This document shows, in pieces, positions 25,801-32,523 of a DNA stretch of 64,000 nt. The position numbers and the translations under genes were made by a program. Below the pieces are notes generated by a model that was not told the origin of the DNA, did no database searches, and saw only the letters and a program-made list of their open reading frames with translations. The DNA is from Ulota crispa (lineage: Eukaryota > Streptophyta > Bryopsida > Orthotrichales > Orthotrichaceae): the NCBI GenBank assembly GCA_963920765.1, contig OY987248.1, positions 15,534,539 through 15,598,538 on the forward strand, in the 5' to 3' direction. Every line of letters begins with the position of its first letter. Positions within the stretch are counted from its first letter, which is position 1.

Positions 25801-25851
25801 CAGGCCCACCGCCACCGCCACCGCCACCGCCATTCTCCGAAATCCAGCCAT
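4357..25851 (-). CDS. LRR receptor-like Ser/Thr kinase, subfamily LRR-VIII-1 (At1g06840-like), 18 exons
   Basis: Plasma-membrane receptor kinase predicted to sense an extracellular cue and phosphorylate Ser/Thr targets. Joined exons (minus-strand order): 25755-25851, 23022-23175, 21648-21719, 21038-21109, 20401-20544, 19642-19713, 19324-19395, 18572-18649, 17653-17793, 16310-16381, 13965-14042, 12222-12474, 11065-11287, 9916-10074, 8235-8539, 6850-6901, 5518-5903, 4357-4821. This gives 964 aa; the Arabidopsis relative is about 950. Seen: signal peptide 1-26, LRR cap around [14 protein letters not shown], about 10 LRRs (residues ~77-350), Cys 359/370/394/397, membrane helix ~519-546, P-loop GEGGYG (601-606), Lys623, Glu639, HRD 717-719, DFG 737-739, [10 protein letters not shown] (763-772), terminal VAPR. 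All catalytic residues are present, so it is an active-type RD kinase. Family assignment rests on motifs such as [10 protein letters not shown] and FGPYELISF, shared with LRR-VIII-1. The start ATG has G at -3 and +4 and precedes a good signal peptide. Odd points: Arg/Gly repeat in the tail, G-rich acceptor before exon 15. Ligand unknown. Confidence 0.93.
5290..5435. repeat. Dispersed repeat with purine/pyrimidine core, copy 1
   Basis: In intron 17. A (G/A)-rich core on the plus strand flanked by GAATGTTTTCTTGTCA-type sequence. Related copies in opposite orientation at about 14161-14310 and 28020-28200. Confidence 0.5.
5518..5903 (-). CDS. Receptor kinase exon 17: catalytic and activation loops
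   Basis: 386 nt, acceptor TTGCAG, donor GTAAAA, phase 1 to 0. Encodes [57 protein letters not shown] and [21 protein letters not shown] Asp719 and DFG Asp737 are intact. This is the most conserved part of the gene. Confidence 0.96.
6850..6901 (-). CDS. Receptor kinase exon 16: kinase hinge
   Basis: 52 nt, acceptor GTGCAG, donor GTAATT, phase 0 to 1. Encodes [17 protein letters not shown], beta-5 and hinge of the kinase. A short exon of this type is standard in the family. Confidence 0.93.
7208..7435. repeat. Tandem duplication, ~110-bp unit, intron 15
   Basis: Two units (7208-7315, 7316-7425), each running from AATAAGGTCAATCTTTG to GTCAATGCTCAAAT-like sequence, plus a partial third that is split by the MITE at about 7451-7711 and resumes with TTTTTTGTATTCTAGG. 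Confidence 0.75.
7451..7711 (+). mobile_element. ~255-bp MITE (family D) copy 1, intron 15
   Basis: Ends like ATTTGTTAATTTGGG and CCCAATTTAATGAATATGGC; interior carries CTCACTTGTGAGGAGGAATT and GGTTTAAGGTG shared with the copies at 7848-8107 and 8778-9033. Inserted into the third tandem unit. Confidence 0.75.
7848..8107 (+). mobile_element. ~255-bp MITE (family D) copy 2, intron 15
   Basis: Starts CACCATATTCGATAATTTGG, ends AACGAAAATGGTGTT; interior TCCTCACCTGAGAGGAG. Same orientation as copy 1 and ends about 130 bp from the exon 15 donor. Confidence 0.8.
8235..8539 (-). CDS. Receptor kinase exon 15: kinase N-lobe
   Basis: 305 nt, noticeably GC-rich. Encodes [16 protein letters not shown], glycine loop [13 protein letters not shown] with Lys623, and [17 protein letters not shown] with alpha-C Glu639. 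Only acceptor AACAG ending at 8540 keeps frame (phase 1). The 40 bases before it are G-rich instead of pyrimidine-rich. Donor GTACCC, phase 0. Confidence 0.92.
8590..9250. repeat. Triplicated ~150-bp block in intron 14
   Basis: Three units beginning CCCATCAATCTCCAC-like (about 8584, 8744, 9109), each followed by CTATTCAAACAAGTTTAG and TTTGT/TATGT low-complexity sequence. The second unit is interrupted by a MITE at 8778-9033. Confidence 0.75.
8778..9033 (+). mobile_element. ~255-bp MITE (family D) copy 3, intron 14
   Basis: 256 bp, ends AACACCATATTAGGTAAATT and its inverse. Flanked by TATT on both sides; sister units of the surrounding triplication show the uninterrupted site, so the insertion and a 4-bp duplication can be read directly. 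Confidence 0.85.
9473..9564. repeat. Perfect 46-bp tandem duplication
   Basis: Two identical units (9473-9518, 9519-9564) starting CACAAATCTATTACAAATG, in intron 14. Confidence 0.95.
9916..10074 (-). CDS. Receptor kinase exon 14: transmembrane helix
   Basis: 159 nt, acceptor GTGCAG, donor GTAAGT, phase 1 in and out. Encodes [19 protein letters not shown] and [15 protein letters not shown]: one membrane helix (residues ~519-546) followed by a basic stop-transfer cluster. Of the three frames only this one is open and joins both neighbours. Confidence 0.93.
10438..10661 (-). mobile_element. TTAA-flanked element, type B copy 1, intron 13
   Basis: About 225 bp. Ends in TTTAGGGGTTAA; interior contains GAGATCTCAAATAGCTCAC and GTGTGGATCCATTC, diagnostic of the type B family present about eight times in the window. 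Confidence 0.75.
11065..11287 (-). CDS. Receptor kinase exon 13: extracellular juxtamembrane domain
   Basis: Acceptor CCCAG, phase 0. Encodes [18 protein letters not shown] and then [16 protein letters not shown] and FGPYELISF, conserved in LRR-VIII-1. The donor is the least certain border: GTAATC after position 11065 keeps frame with the next exon; a nearby GTGATC two to three codons earlier would also keep frame. Confidence 0.85.
11538..12155. mobile_element. Possible degraded CACTA-like element with subterminal repeats
   Basis: Clusters of CATTGTGGACACAATTTTTT-like motifs occur on both sides of the nested MITE at 11710-12049, and the right edge reads GTTTTCTACTAG, near the reverse of a CACTA terminus. 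Similar motif clusters are at ~19545-19625 and ~21290-21376. Termini are poor, so this is tentative. Confidence 0.35.
11710..12049. mobile_element. Mutator-like MITE (family F) copy 1, intron 12
   Basis: 340 bp; starts GGGAAAATTATAAGGATACC, ends ATAAAATTTTCCC. Exact 9-bp flanking repeat TTTTTTCAA at 11701-11709 and 12050-12058. A 9-bp duplication with GGGAAA ends fits a non-autonomous Mutator-like element. Confidence 0.88.
12222..12474 (-). CDS. Receptor kinase exon 12: Cys-containing juxta-LRR domain
   Basis: 253 nt, acceptor GACAG, donor GTTAGT; enters phase 2, leaves phase 0. Encodes [19 protein letters not shown], then a CQTC pair (Cys394, Cys397) and the subfamily motif [10 protein letters not shown]. 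In the related HPCA1 the region between LRRs and membrane carries redox-sensing Cys pairs; equivalence here is inference only. Confidence 0.92.
13342..13734. mobile_element. Foldback element (family E) copy 1, intron 11
   Basis: 393 bp, nearly a complete palindrome. Starts GGGTATTGATACTGTCACCC. Exact 8-bp flanking repeat TATTTATA (13334-13341, 13735-13742). Eight-base duplications suggest a hAT-type transposase (inference). Confidence 0.9.
13965..14042 (-). CDS. Receptor kinase exon 11: final half LRR
   Basis: 78 nt, acceptor TTTGCAG, donor GTAAGT. Encodes [20 protein letters not shown] and NSTTHVR. It corresponds to the VDLRNN segment that closes the LRR domain in relatives. Confidence 0.88.
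14161..14310. repeat. Dispersed repeat with pyrimidine core, copy 2
   Basis: In intron 10; contains TTTTCACCCTCCTTTTCC and TGAATTTTCAATGACAAATA, similar to 28085-28200 and inverted relative to 5290-5435. Confidence 0.45.
15627..16025. mobile_element. Foldback element (family E) copy 2, intron 10
   Basis: 399 bp palindrome, same organisation as the copy at 13342. Starts GGGTCTTGATACTACTGCCC, ends TATCAAGACCC. Flanks TATAAATA and TATACATA, an 8-bp duplication with one difference. Confidence 0.9.
16310..16381 (-). CDS. Receptor kinase exon 10: LRR
   Basis: 72 nt, acceptor ATGCAG, donor GTAAGT. Encodes [19 protein letters not shown], the last complete canonical LRR. Confidence 0.92.
17185..17593. 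mobile_element. Foldback element (family E) copy 3, intron 9
   Basis: 409 bp palindrome starting GGGAATTGATATGTGCACAC; inner motif TTGATATTTCCACACCCCC. Exact 8-bp flanking repeat ATTATTTA (17177-17184, 17594-17601). Closer in sequence to the copy at 27260 than to copies 1 and 2. Confidence 0.92.
17653..17793 (-). CDS. Receptor kinase exon 9: two LRRs
   Basis: 141 nt, acceptor CTGCAG, donor GTAGGC, phase 2 in and out. Encodes [19 protein letters not shown] and [20 protein letters not shown] 409-bp foldback element ends only 60 bp beyond the donor. Confidence 0.92.
18534..18562 (+). repeat. 22-base poly-G run in intron 8
   Basis: Uninterrupted G from 18534 to 18555, then AGT and GGGGG. On the kinase transcript this is a C tract starting within 10 bases of the exon 8 donor. 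Confidence 0.95.
18572..18649 (-). CDS. Receptor kinase exon 8: LRR
   Basis: 78 nt (two extra codons, as in Arabidopsis relatives), acceptor AATGCAG, donor GTAAGT. Encodes [20 protein letters not shown]. The donor is followed at once by C-rich sequence, including a 22-base C run on the transcript. Confidence 0.92.
19324..19395 (-). CDS. Receptor kinase exon 7: LRR
   Basis: 72 nt, acceptor TTTACAG, donor GTAAGG. Encodes [19 protein letters not shown], matching the LLDNNNLSGxLPPEL repeat of the family. Confidence 0.92.
19642..19713 (-). CDS. Receptor kinase exon 6: LRR
   Basis: 72 nt, acceptor GACAG, donor GTAAGA, phase 2 in and out. Encodes [19 protein letters not shown]; the family consensus here is HMNNNSxxGxIPxEL. 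Confidence 0.92.
20401..20544 (-). CDS. Receptor kinase exon 5: two LRRs
   Basis: 144 nt, twice the unit length, acceptor TTTCAG, donor GTATGT. Encodes [18 protein letters not shown] followed by [17 protein letters not shown]. The RIQIDEN motif is characteristic of this subfamily. An ancestral intron between two 72-nt units has presumably been lost here (inference). Confidence 0.93.
21038..21109 (-). CDS. Receptor kinase exon 4: LRR
   Basis: 72 nt, phase 2 in and out, acceptor TTTTAG, donor GTAAAA. Encodes [19 protein letters not shown], which matches the MWNxxTGSIP repeat of LRR-VIII-1 kinases. Confidence 0.92.
21648..21719 (-). CDS. Receptor kinase exon 3: LRR
   Basis: 72 nt, phase 2 in and out, acceptor TTTGCAG, donor GTAAGC. 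Encodes [18 protein letters not shown], one plant-type LRR turn. Too short to show as a free-standing reading frame; found by matching borders and phase. Confidence 0.92.
22265..22735 (+). mobile_element. TTAA-flanked element, type B copy 2, interrupted, intron 2
   Basis: Left part 22265-22380 begins TTAACCCCTAAATGTC and matches type B up to GAGATCAACAA; the right part resumes near 22625 with GTTAGAATATAGATCAAT. About 240 bp of unrelated, partly self-complementary sequence separates them. Confidence 0.65.
22725..22975 (-). mobile_element. ~255-bp MITE (family D) copy 4, intron 2
   Basis: Starts CATATTCATTAAATTGGG, ends AACGAACATGGTGTT; interior TTCCTCCTCTCAAGTGAAG is the reverse of family D. 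Ends about 50 bp from the exon 2 donor. Confidence 0.78.
23022..23175 (-). CDS. Receptor kinase exon 2: N-terminal LRR cap
   Basis: Acceptor TGCAG, donor GTGAGT, entering in phase 1 and leaving in phase 2. Encodes [18 protein letters not shown] and then [18 protein letters not shown], the plant LRR cap with the paired Cys, ending at the first beta strand (VTFVMEL). Confidence 0.92.
23288..23598. mobile_element. Element with family D-like termini, intron 1
   Basis: Ends CGTCATATTCGTTAATTTGG and CCCAAATTAACGAATATGAC match as inverted repeats; the interior differs from other D copies, so it may be a related family sharing only termini. Confidence 0.6.
23816..24129. mobile_element. Mutator-like MITE (family F) copy 2, intron 1
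   Basis: Starts GGGAAATTTTAATGAATATC, ends ATCAAATTTTCCC, ~314 bp; inner segment TTATGGTCCAAGGATATTTG matches the copy at 11710. The flanking 9 bp are no longer alike. Confidence 0.78.
24358..24612. mobile_element. ~250-bp MITE (family C) copy 1, intron 1
   Basis: Left CACTATTTTGTGAGCATA, right TGCTCACAATATAGCATT; related to copies at 43880-44121 and 57629-57892. Confidence 0.6.
24693..25123 (-). mobile_element. ~410-430-bp element (family O) copy 1, intron 1
   Basis: Left TAAGGTAGCCATACTCC, right GCTTATGGGTGTTGCTACCT. Interior is the reverse of 58444-58852, for example TGAAAAATCTTTGTGAACAA. Confidence 0.7.
25121..25347 (+). mobile_element. TTAA-flanked element, type B copy 3a, intron 1
   Basis: Starts TTAACCCCTAAACATC, ends CCCTATGGTCATTTAA; interior CACTACATTTGAGATCAACA. 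Shares its right TTAA with the next copy in the opposite orientation. Confidence 0.82.
25344..25584 (-). mobile_element. TTAA-flanked element, type B copy 3b, intron 1
   Basis: Inverted copy of the preceding element (CAACTTCTTTGTTGATCTCA), ending GGATTAAGGGTTAA. Together the pair forms a ~460-bp imperfect palindrome about 170 bp inside intron 1 from exon 1. Confidence 0.82.
25755..25851 (-). CDS. Receptor kinase exon 1: signal peptide
   Basis: Encodes residues 1-32 plus one base. MAGFRRM is followed by an Ala/Val stretch, written by a (GTGGCG)n hexanucleotide repeat, then [11 protein letters not shown]: a typical secretory signal. Donor GTAAGC at 25754. The hexamer run makes the length of the hydrophobic core prone to slippage. 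Confidence 0.85.
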
Positions 25852-26800
25852 AGCCAGCGCCCGCTATCAGTCTCTTCAAGTTCCCATGACCCCTCCCAAC
25901 CGCTTCACATAAACCCTTCCGCCAACAACGCAAGCACCACTGAGTCTCCCTCTTCAACTGAACTTGCCAAAACCCCAACCTTGAAAACTCAGAAAAGCTT
26001 GACGCTGCTGGAAACTAAACTAAGTTAAACTGCACCAGAGATCATGTGATATGAACGTGTCAAGACTCGACGACAGTCCGACTCTTTCTCCAATAACGAA
26101 AAAAACCGGTTTATGCGCAATACTTGCAGTGTCTTTCTGTGATGTGATGTAAAACGAATTCAAGTTGTCACTTCAACAGCTGACGTAGCACTTACCCACC
26201 ACCGACAAAGCTCTAGACACCTCCAACTACTTCCAGTGCATTACTCTCTTCTTCTAACCCCTAACCTCAAAAAAAAAAAAGCAAAATCTAGCAAATCTAG
26301 CAAAGTCTAGCAAATCTAGCAGAGTTTAGCAAAGTTTAGCAAGGCTTGGCAAATGTGGCAAATGTGGTTACACTGAGGAGGGGTTTTTTGAAGACTGTAA
26401 GAAGACCTGGACAGGGTTAGTGTGGTTGCTAATCTCGTTTGCGGCGGTGGAAAACTTTAATATGAAAAAGAACTCGGTAAAGGTAAGCGGTGTACAGAGC
26501 TAGTGTTGTCGCCGAACTACAGTTTTTGAAGCTAAAAGTGATTGGGGTGGTGTGTTGGTGGAGTCGAGGACAGTCAGGAGACGAGAGAGAGAGATGACGT
26601 AGGATTTGGGGAATGCGGAAGTGCGCCCACGCGCAGAGCGTGCACGTGATGGATTCTGGGGAGGGGAGGGACGTGTGGAAGCCCTGTGGGACCGGAGTAA
26701 GGTGATCGTCGATGCAATCCGGTCCACGCTTCCATCCCTCCGGTGCTTGACCCTAAGGCCCAAACACGTACGGTAGTCCTATTAGCTTTTAGAATACCAG
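25852..26800 (-). promoter_or_regulatory. Likely 5' UTR and promoter of the receptor kinase
   Basis: Upstream of the ATG the sequence is GC-richer than elsewhere outside exons. It holds a minisatellite at 26281-26367 and a palindromic G-box CACGTG at 26643-26648, a bZIP/bHLH target in plants. No TATA box is clear. Open frames here (for example 26500-26763) have low-complexity composition and look non-coding. Upstream limit set where a transposon complex starts at 26801. Confidence 0.45.
26281..26367. repeat. Minisatellite, about nine 9-10-bp units
   Basis: Units read GCAAATCTA, GCAAAGTCTA, GCAGAGTTTA, GCAAGGCTTG, GCAAATGTG in direct order, progressively diverged. It lies about 430 bp upstream of the start codon. 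Confidence 0.9.
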
Positions 26801-26851
26801 TTATTTCTAGGGAAATTTTGACGGATATCCCTGAAGTTTGTCATATTTGTA

Positions 26852-27235
26852 TAAGGTAGAAATACCATGAACAGTTAAAATAAGCCACTTTAGCCTATAA
26901 GATATGGGGATTTCTTGAGAAATTATGCTCAATCTGTGGAGGAATAAGGATAAGGAAGAGTGCAAAAAATAATAATAATAATTCAAGAATGAACATTTTG
27001 TGCAACATAAATGTGGATTTAGGGTTTGGACGGATTCTGGTTTCATAAATGCACCTTAAACGGCTACCTCTAGTACCTTATTTTGAAATAAGTTTGAACT
27101 AATCAAATGCAAGGAAATAGCATCTTCATAGAATATTTCAAAAACTTTTTCAGATGCAGCTATTGTTGGTTTCAGAACAGTCTACTTCTCCAAGTAGTGG
27201 TCAAAAACGGTTTTTGGTATTTCTACAATTCTACC
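26852..27235. mobile_element. Nested insertion with AAGGTAGAAATACCA-type ends
   Basis: Left AAGGTAGAAATACCATGAAC; right, inverted, TGGTATTTCTACAATTCTAC. Breaks the family F body between TTTGTATA and the segment matching GATACCCTTGG in the intact copy. Confidence 0.6.
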
Positions 27236-27259
27236 TTAGTTACCCATGGTTTTTCAGAA

Positions 27260-27670
27260 GGGGATTGATATGTGTACCACACCATTTCAGCTATTCTACC
27301 ACACCTCTGGGGTAAATTTTAGATTTTCACCATCAAAAAGTTGAATTGAGAATTTGGAATTCACATTTAGACTTAGAGACAATGGTTCTGCCTAGAATCA
27401 TAAAAATGTTCTAATTGAACAACACCTGATGAAAAAACTTATCTTTTTTTGTAAACAAAAGTAAAAATAATACTTTTTCCCCGAGCTAAGCTTTTTCACT
27501 AGGTGTTGTTCAGTTACAACATTTTTTTATGGTTCTAGACAAAATCAAGGTCCCTAAGTCCAAATCTAAATTCCGAATTTTCAAATTCAACTATTTGATG
27601 GTAGAAATCTAAAATTTACCCTAGGGTGTGGTAGAATAGCTACAGAGGTGTGGTACACATATCAATCCCC
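27260..27670. mobile_element. Foldback element (family E) copy 4
   Basis: 411 bp palindrome starting GGGGATTGATATGTGTACCA. Flanks TTTCAGAA and TTTCAAAA, an 8-bp duplication with one difference. Upstream of the kinase promoter, nested in a Mutator-like MITE. Confidence 0.9.
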
Positions 27671-28230
27671 TTTCAAAAATTGCACAAATATCTTTGGATC
27701 ATAATTTTCAAGTGTTTGTTCTATTGTGCATGTCACCTCTTTCTTTTGTGCGCATGTTACTTTCTTTTTTATCCCATTGCACTCCCTTCTTCTATATTAG
27801 TCATGAAGGAAGTGATGAGCACAACAAATAAATGACGATGTGCAATTTCTGAAAAACCAAGGGTATATCTACACAAATATGGCAAACTTAAGGGGTATCC
27901 ATAAAATCTTCCCTTACTTCAATTAGGGCAAGAGAGAGCTAAGAGTTTGATTAGTGCAAGAGTTTTAACAGTGTGAGATTATTTGCAAGCTTTCTTATTG
28001 TTGTATCAACAAGTTTTGGAAATTGATAATTACAACTATGCTTTGCACACAAAATGCGTTCTCTCTCTTACTCTGTGATGACTTTTCAAATGATTTTTCA
28101 CCCTCCCTTTTGCCTTTTCCTCTCCTTCCCCTCCTTTTTGAATTTTGAATTTTTAATTTTGAGTGAAAATAAACATCCAATACTTGACATCAATCTATCT
28201 ATCGATAATTCTATAAATATAACAGAATGC

Positions 28231-28798
28231 GATTTATTGCGTGGCGATCCTTTTATCACGATTTTTTTACTGCTAGGGTAAATAAACATGCATGGGTAAA
28301 AACTTGCTTGGGTAAAAACCTGCTCAATTGAAAACTTGTGTGGAAAAAATGTATGGGTAAAAAATGGAATGTTTAAAAAACGAGTAGGTAAATAATAAAA
28401 TGTAAAAACCTATGTAGGTAGGTGAAAATATATGGGTAAAAATTTGCATGTGTCAAAATGCGTGGGTAAAAAATATAAATATATAAAAAATAGTGTGAAT
28501 AATTATTGCATGGGTAAAAAAATTGTGTAGGTAAAAAATAATTAATATCTTTCTGCATGAGAATAATATTACATTCATTTTATCTGCGTGGGTTAAAAAC
28601 TCTATAGGTATAGAATAAAAAATGCTTTACTCCATTGGAATGTTTTGCAAACAAAGACAAATGTTACACTGCATGGGTAAAGTTTGAAATTGGAGTGCGC
28701 AAATAAAAAGTGAGAATCATTTTCTTGCAAGGGGATTATTTTACGTAATTCGGCCTAATTGCAAAATATTTGACCGATGGGTGCCTATACTATTATAT
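28231..28798. repeat. GGGTAAA-rich block, unit 1
   Basis: About 568 bp in which CATGGGTAAAAA or variants (CGTGGGTAAAAA, TATGGGTAAAAA, GTAGGTAAAA) recur at irregular 15-40-bp spacing. Ends with TGAAATTGGAGTGC, TTTTCTTGCAAGGG, TTTTACGTAATT and GATGGGTGCCTATA. Function unknown. Confidence 0.75.
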
Positions 28799-28836
28799 CT
28801 TTATAGCAAAATTTGATTTATCCATTTATCAATCCT

Positions 28837-29322
28837 ATTATTGCAATCCTTTTACCGCATGGGTAAATAAACCTACGTAGGTAAAGAAAATTGCATAGGT
28901 AATATCTTGTGTAGGTAAAAACTTGCGTGAGAAGTTTTTTGTATGGGTATAAACTTGAATATATATAAAAAAGATGTCCATTGGTGAATAATTTAAAATG
29001 TAAAAAAATTGCAAGAATAATTACTACAAGGGCAAAAAAAATTGTAAGGAAAAAATAAGTAATATTTTTTTGCATGAGAAAATAGTGACATTCCTTTATT
29101 GTGTGGGTGAAAAACTTAATGGGTATAGAACAAAAAATGCTTTATTGCAAGGGAATCTTTTGTAAACAAAAACAAATGTTTTATTGCATGGATAGAGTTT
29201 GAAATTGGAGTGCACAGATGAAAAGTAAGAATCATTTTCTTGCAAGGGAAATGTTTTACGTAATTGGACTTGAAGTTACTTACCATCCCATTGGACCAAT
29301 GGGTGCCTATATTAGTGTTTTA
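28837..29322. repeat. GGGTAAA-rich block, unit 2
   Basis: Direct tandem copy of 28231-28798, ~486 bp, starting ATTGCAATCCTTTTACCGCA and ending in AATGGGTGCCTATA. Same order of landmarks, noticeably diverged. Confidence 0.75.
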
Positions 29323-31352
29323 TAACAAAGAGTTCTAAACTTTTGGTGTTAATAGACAATTCTAAATATTGGGTGATAGACAAACAATCCATGCTTTTAT
29401 TATAGATGAAGATCAAGATGAGTTTGTTGATCAATCTAAACGCTTGTGGTCTTGTGAAGGGATCTGATATGCTTTATTGCAAATTCCAAAAGCTTAAATT
29501 TGCAATCATCGTCTAATATCACAAGTTTGATTTTACAATGGCTAGAGTGACAAATGTAACCTTTGTCAAGTCAATCTTGAACTTATCATATTTGATTGTA
29601 TTGTGCACCATTCCTTGTTTCTTTTGGTTTTTAGAGCCATTATTTGTTCTTTGAAATCTTTTTACTTGAGAAACAGCACAATCTCAGCATTGAACTTAAA
29701 AATTGTCGTTGAGGATATTCCTTCTTTGACAAAGAACTCAAACTTTTGAGTAGTGTGAGGCTTCATCATTTGAGTGAATTTTGTCTAACAAGTGTGAAAG
29801 CATGGCATGTCCTCCCGCCCTCAATATCTTTGGGCAAACTTCTATGTTTGATCAGAATTGGCCAGTGTGACAAGCGGTTTTTGACATTGGGAAACTCAAA
29901 TCTCCAAAATTTCTTGTATTTCTTGTCTAAAATGTTTATGGGTTGCCATTTCTTGTACCATTTCCAATTTCCAACTTCTGTTGTTTTTCAACACTCTTCA
30001 AGGCATGGCTCTATGACTTTTTTTTGTCATTTTTTCAACTTTCCAATTTTAGTCAAGCATCAAAGTTTGCCCTAAGAAGAGTTTCAGACCATTGCGCACA
30101 AACTTCCATTGCCCCTCACATAATAGTAGCAACTTGACAGCACAACATCTATAATGCAGTATCTTTCACAAATGACGCCTTTTTTGATTGTGGTGTGTGC
30201 TTCCAAAATCTCATCAAACGTTTGAGCTCTTGATTTTGTATTTAAATACTATAGCCCACAATATATTCAATTGACCAAAGTTAGTGTGCACTACCTTGTA
30301 TGTATGTTATTAATACATCTTGCAAAATTCCCATTTCTTGAATTAATGTAAGTTTATTCTGACCATTGTGTACCTAGCGTGTTAATTATAGTTTTAAAAT
30401 GAACGCCGTAGGTATATAGGAGTCGGAATTGGGAAAGGGTCGGAATGGGTATGAGTACCTTATATACAAATGTGGGGCGCAGTAATAAATGTGTATTGTG
30501 TAATCAGTTTCATTTATTTTTATTTTTGAATCCAATCCTAGGCTAGGCTAGGGTCCATTCAGTCTCTCTGAGTTCCTGTTTCAACGTTGCAAGCACATTC
30601 TCAGGGAAGCTGGAGGTGTGGCCACGGTGCTGGTTGGACCAAGTATGAGAGTTCTCAACTAACTTACCGCATCAGCTACTTCCCCATTTTGAGCGTAGTT
30701 TTTCTATGAACATTCAATAGGGGGCCTCAAGAGTCAAGAGTCAAGATTAGAACTTCTGTTAGAAGATTGAAAATGAGGCTTTCAAATGTAAGCCTGAAGT
30801 TCAGGAGAATCAACTACTTTATTGAAGATTCTTCAACTACGAGTACAAGAAACACTGTATGCAGTGACACGTTCAAATTGACTAAAATATTCAAATTGAT
30901 AAAAACATGTTCAAATTGACATAAAAATGTCCAAATCAAGGTGCCCTAATTGACATAAAAATGTCCAAATTAAGGTGCCCTAATTGACAAAAAAATGGTC
31001 CAAATTGACGCTGATCTCTTGTAGAAGTTTTTACCAACTATTTCAAAATACAAATGGGAGAAGCTCAAATTTGAAAATCTTTTGTATATTAGGGCATCCT
31101 TATATTGAGACTCTTTTCTTGTCAAAAATAAAACATACTTGCAAGTAGTTGTAAGAGCATCTCCACCCAACCTCTAGGATTTCATTCTAGGGTAGCATTG
31201 TGATTGTTGATTTCATTGTTGAATAGTGACTTCCTCCACCTGTCTAATTATGTAAATGAGCATTCAACCAATAAGAATCCTCCTTGTTTGAAAAAACATA
31301 TAGATTCTACATCATTGCATAGTCAACTTATTAACCGTCCAAAAAACAGTGT
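29323..31352. other. Gene-free stretch
   Basis: AT-rich sequence without coding evidence. An open frame at 29746-30075 (109 codons, plus) is rich in Phe/His/Leu, has no recognisable domain and no exon-like context. A TAA plus GAGCATCTCCACCC end at 31152 may start a PIF/Harbinger-like repeat; no partner end was found. Confidence 0.4.
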
Positions 31353-31444
31353 TTAACCCTTAAATGCCAAGGTGTCACCGTGGGTACATGGCCCCCATGT
31401 ATTCCTAGGGACGAAAATCTTCCCCTTCGGCGTTTAAGGGTTAA
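31353..31444. mobile_element. Minimal 92-bp TTAA-flanked element
   Basis: TTAACCCTTAAATGCC on the left and GGCGTTTAAGGGTTAA on the right with only ~60 bp between. The smallest member of the TTAA superfamily here. Confidence 0.82.
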
Positions 31445-32523
31445 AGGAGTTGTTGTGCACAAAAAAATGTAATTTTTGCAATGCAAAGGACAATAGTTTA
31501 GCAAGTCCCATCATTAATTGTTTCTTTTCCATCCAAAAGTCTCCTTACTTGGTGTTTTGCCAATCTAATATGGGTGTCAAAATCATTTTTCCAATTTCAC
31601 TCTTGACATGCCACATGGATTTTCCTCCAACCCAAAGTTTTGCACAAACCTCCAGTCTCAATGCCCGCTAGTAATAAATATATCACCTTGAAATCTTGGA
31701 GAAAATGGTGACACGTTGATGAGGCATTAGGAAATTTTGAGCCCTCAATAAGCCCCTTCCAAAGTCTCAAAAAGATCTTAAGATATGTATTTATTACAAC
31801 AAACAAATCTTTAATCCTTATTCACGCCCATTTTTTGAGAATGCAATCATGAAAGTTATATTATTATGCCATCCCAATTAAAATGAAGATGTGGATACAA
31901 TTTAATCATAAATTTTCTTTTACTTTATTTGTATAAATGAGTGAAGTTCTTGGATATTGACTAGTGAGTTCATTTACATATTTTATCAATGCAATGTTTT
32001 TGTGTTTTTTTAGATTGTGCATGTGGACAAGGTCCTTCATTCAAGATAGCAATGCGTATGCGTCATTTTTTTCGTACGAAGCATGCCTAGCTCCCAAATA
32101 ATAACTTGCTTTGTCAAATATTGGGGGCTGTTTGAGGGCTCAATTCTTTTCTAATGCTTGATGTAGCAATGAAATCAACGGACTTTTTCAATGCTCTTTG
32201 ACAAATGGAAGTTGTCCCACAAAAATGGTACACTTCGTAATAAGATAAACAGGGAATGTGCAGTTAGAGAGGGTTGAATGTGGGAATCTGTTGGAACATT
32301 GTAAACTTACTGCACGGTGTGGGTTTACATGCCTCACTGGTGAGTCAAGCGTAGAATTCTGAGAGCATCCTGATCCCTGTTCCTGCCGCTTCATTGACTG
32401 CTGTTCATTATAGTTTTTTAATCCAGACCGGCCAAGTTTCTCTTAAGAACACCGTAATTTTACCACACGTGTAGCTTGCCGGACCTTCTAAATTTAACCA
32501 GGAAGAGCAGGGTTTTTTTCCTG
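31445..32523. other. Gene-free stretch with dispersed repeat
   Basis: Part (about 31500-31575, containing TCCATCCAAAAGTCTCC) resembles 34345-34395 and 36480-36535, so an unnamed repeat is present three times. No supported gene. Confidence 0.4.

Larger units (their letters stand above)
26810..27913. mobile_element. Mutator-like MITE (family F) copy 3 carrying two nested insertions
   Basis: Ends GGGAAATTTTGACGGATATC and GGTATCCATAAAATCTTCCC with 9-bp flanks TTATTTCTA and TTACTTCAA (7 of 9 equal). The family F body is split by a ~390-bp segment at about 26852-27235 and by the foldback at 27260-27670, after which the F sequence resumes with GCACAAATATCTTTGGATCA. Confidence 0.82.

Noticed and set aside
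26500..26763. 87-codon Arg/Ser-rich open frame as an upstream gene
   Set aside because: It lies in the likely promoter, and its composition follows local GC-rich low-complexity sequence.
28231..29322. CRISPR array or regular satellite
   Set aside because: Motif spacing is irregular, there are no equal spacers, and the host is a eukaryote.
29746..30137. 109-codon and overlapping open frames as a gene
   Set aside because: No recognisable domain, no splice context and no codon-like composition; overlapping frames are equally open.
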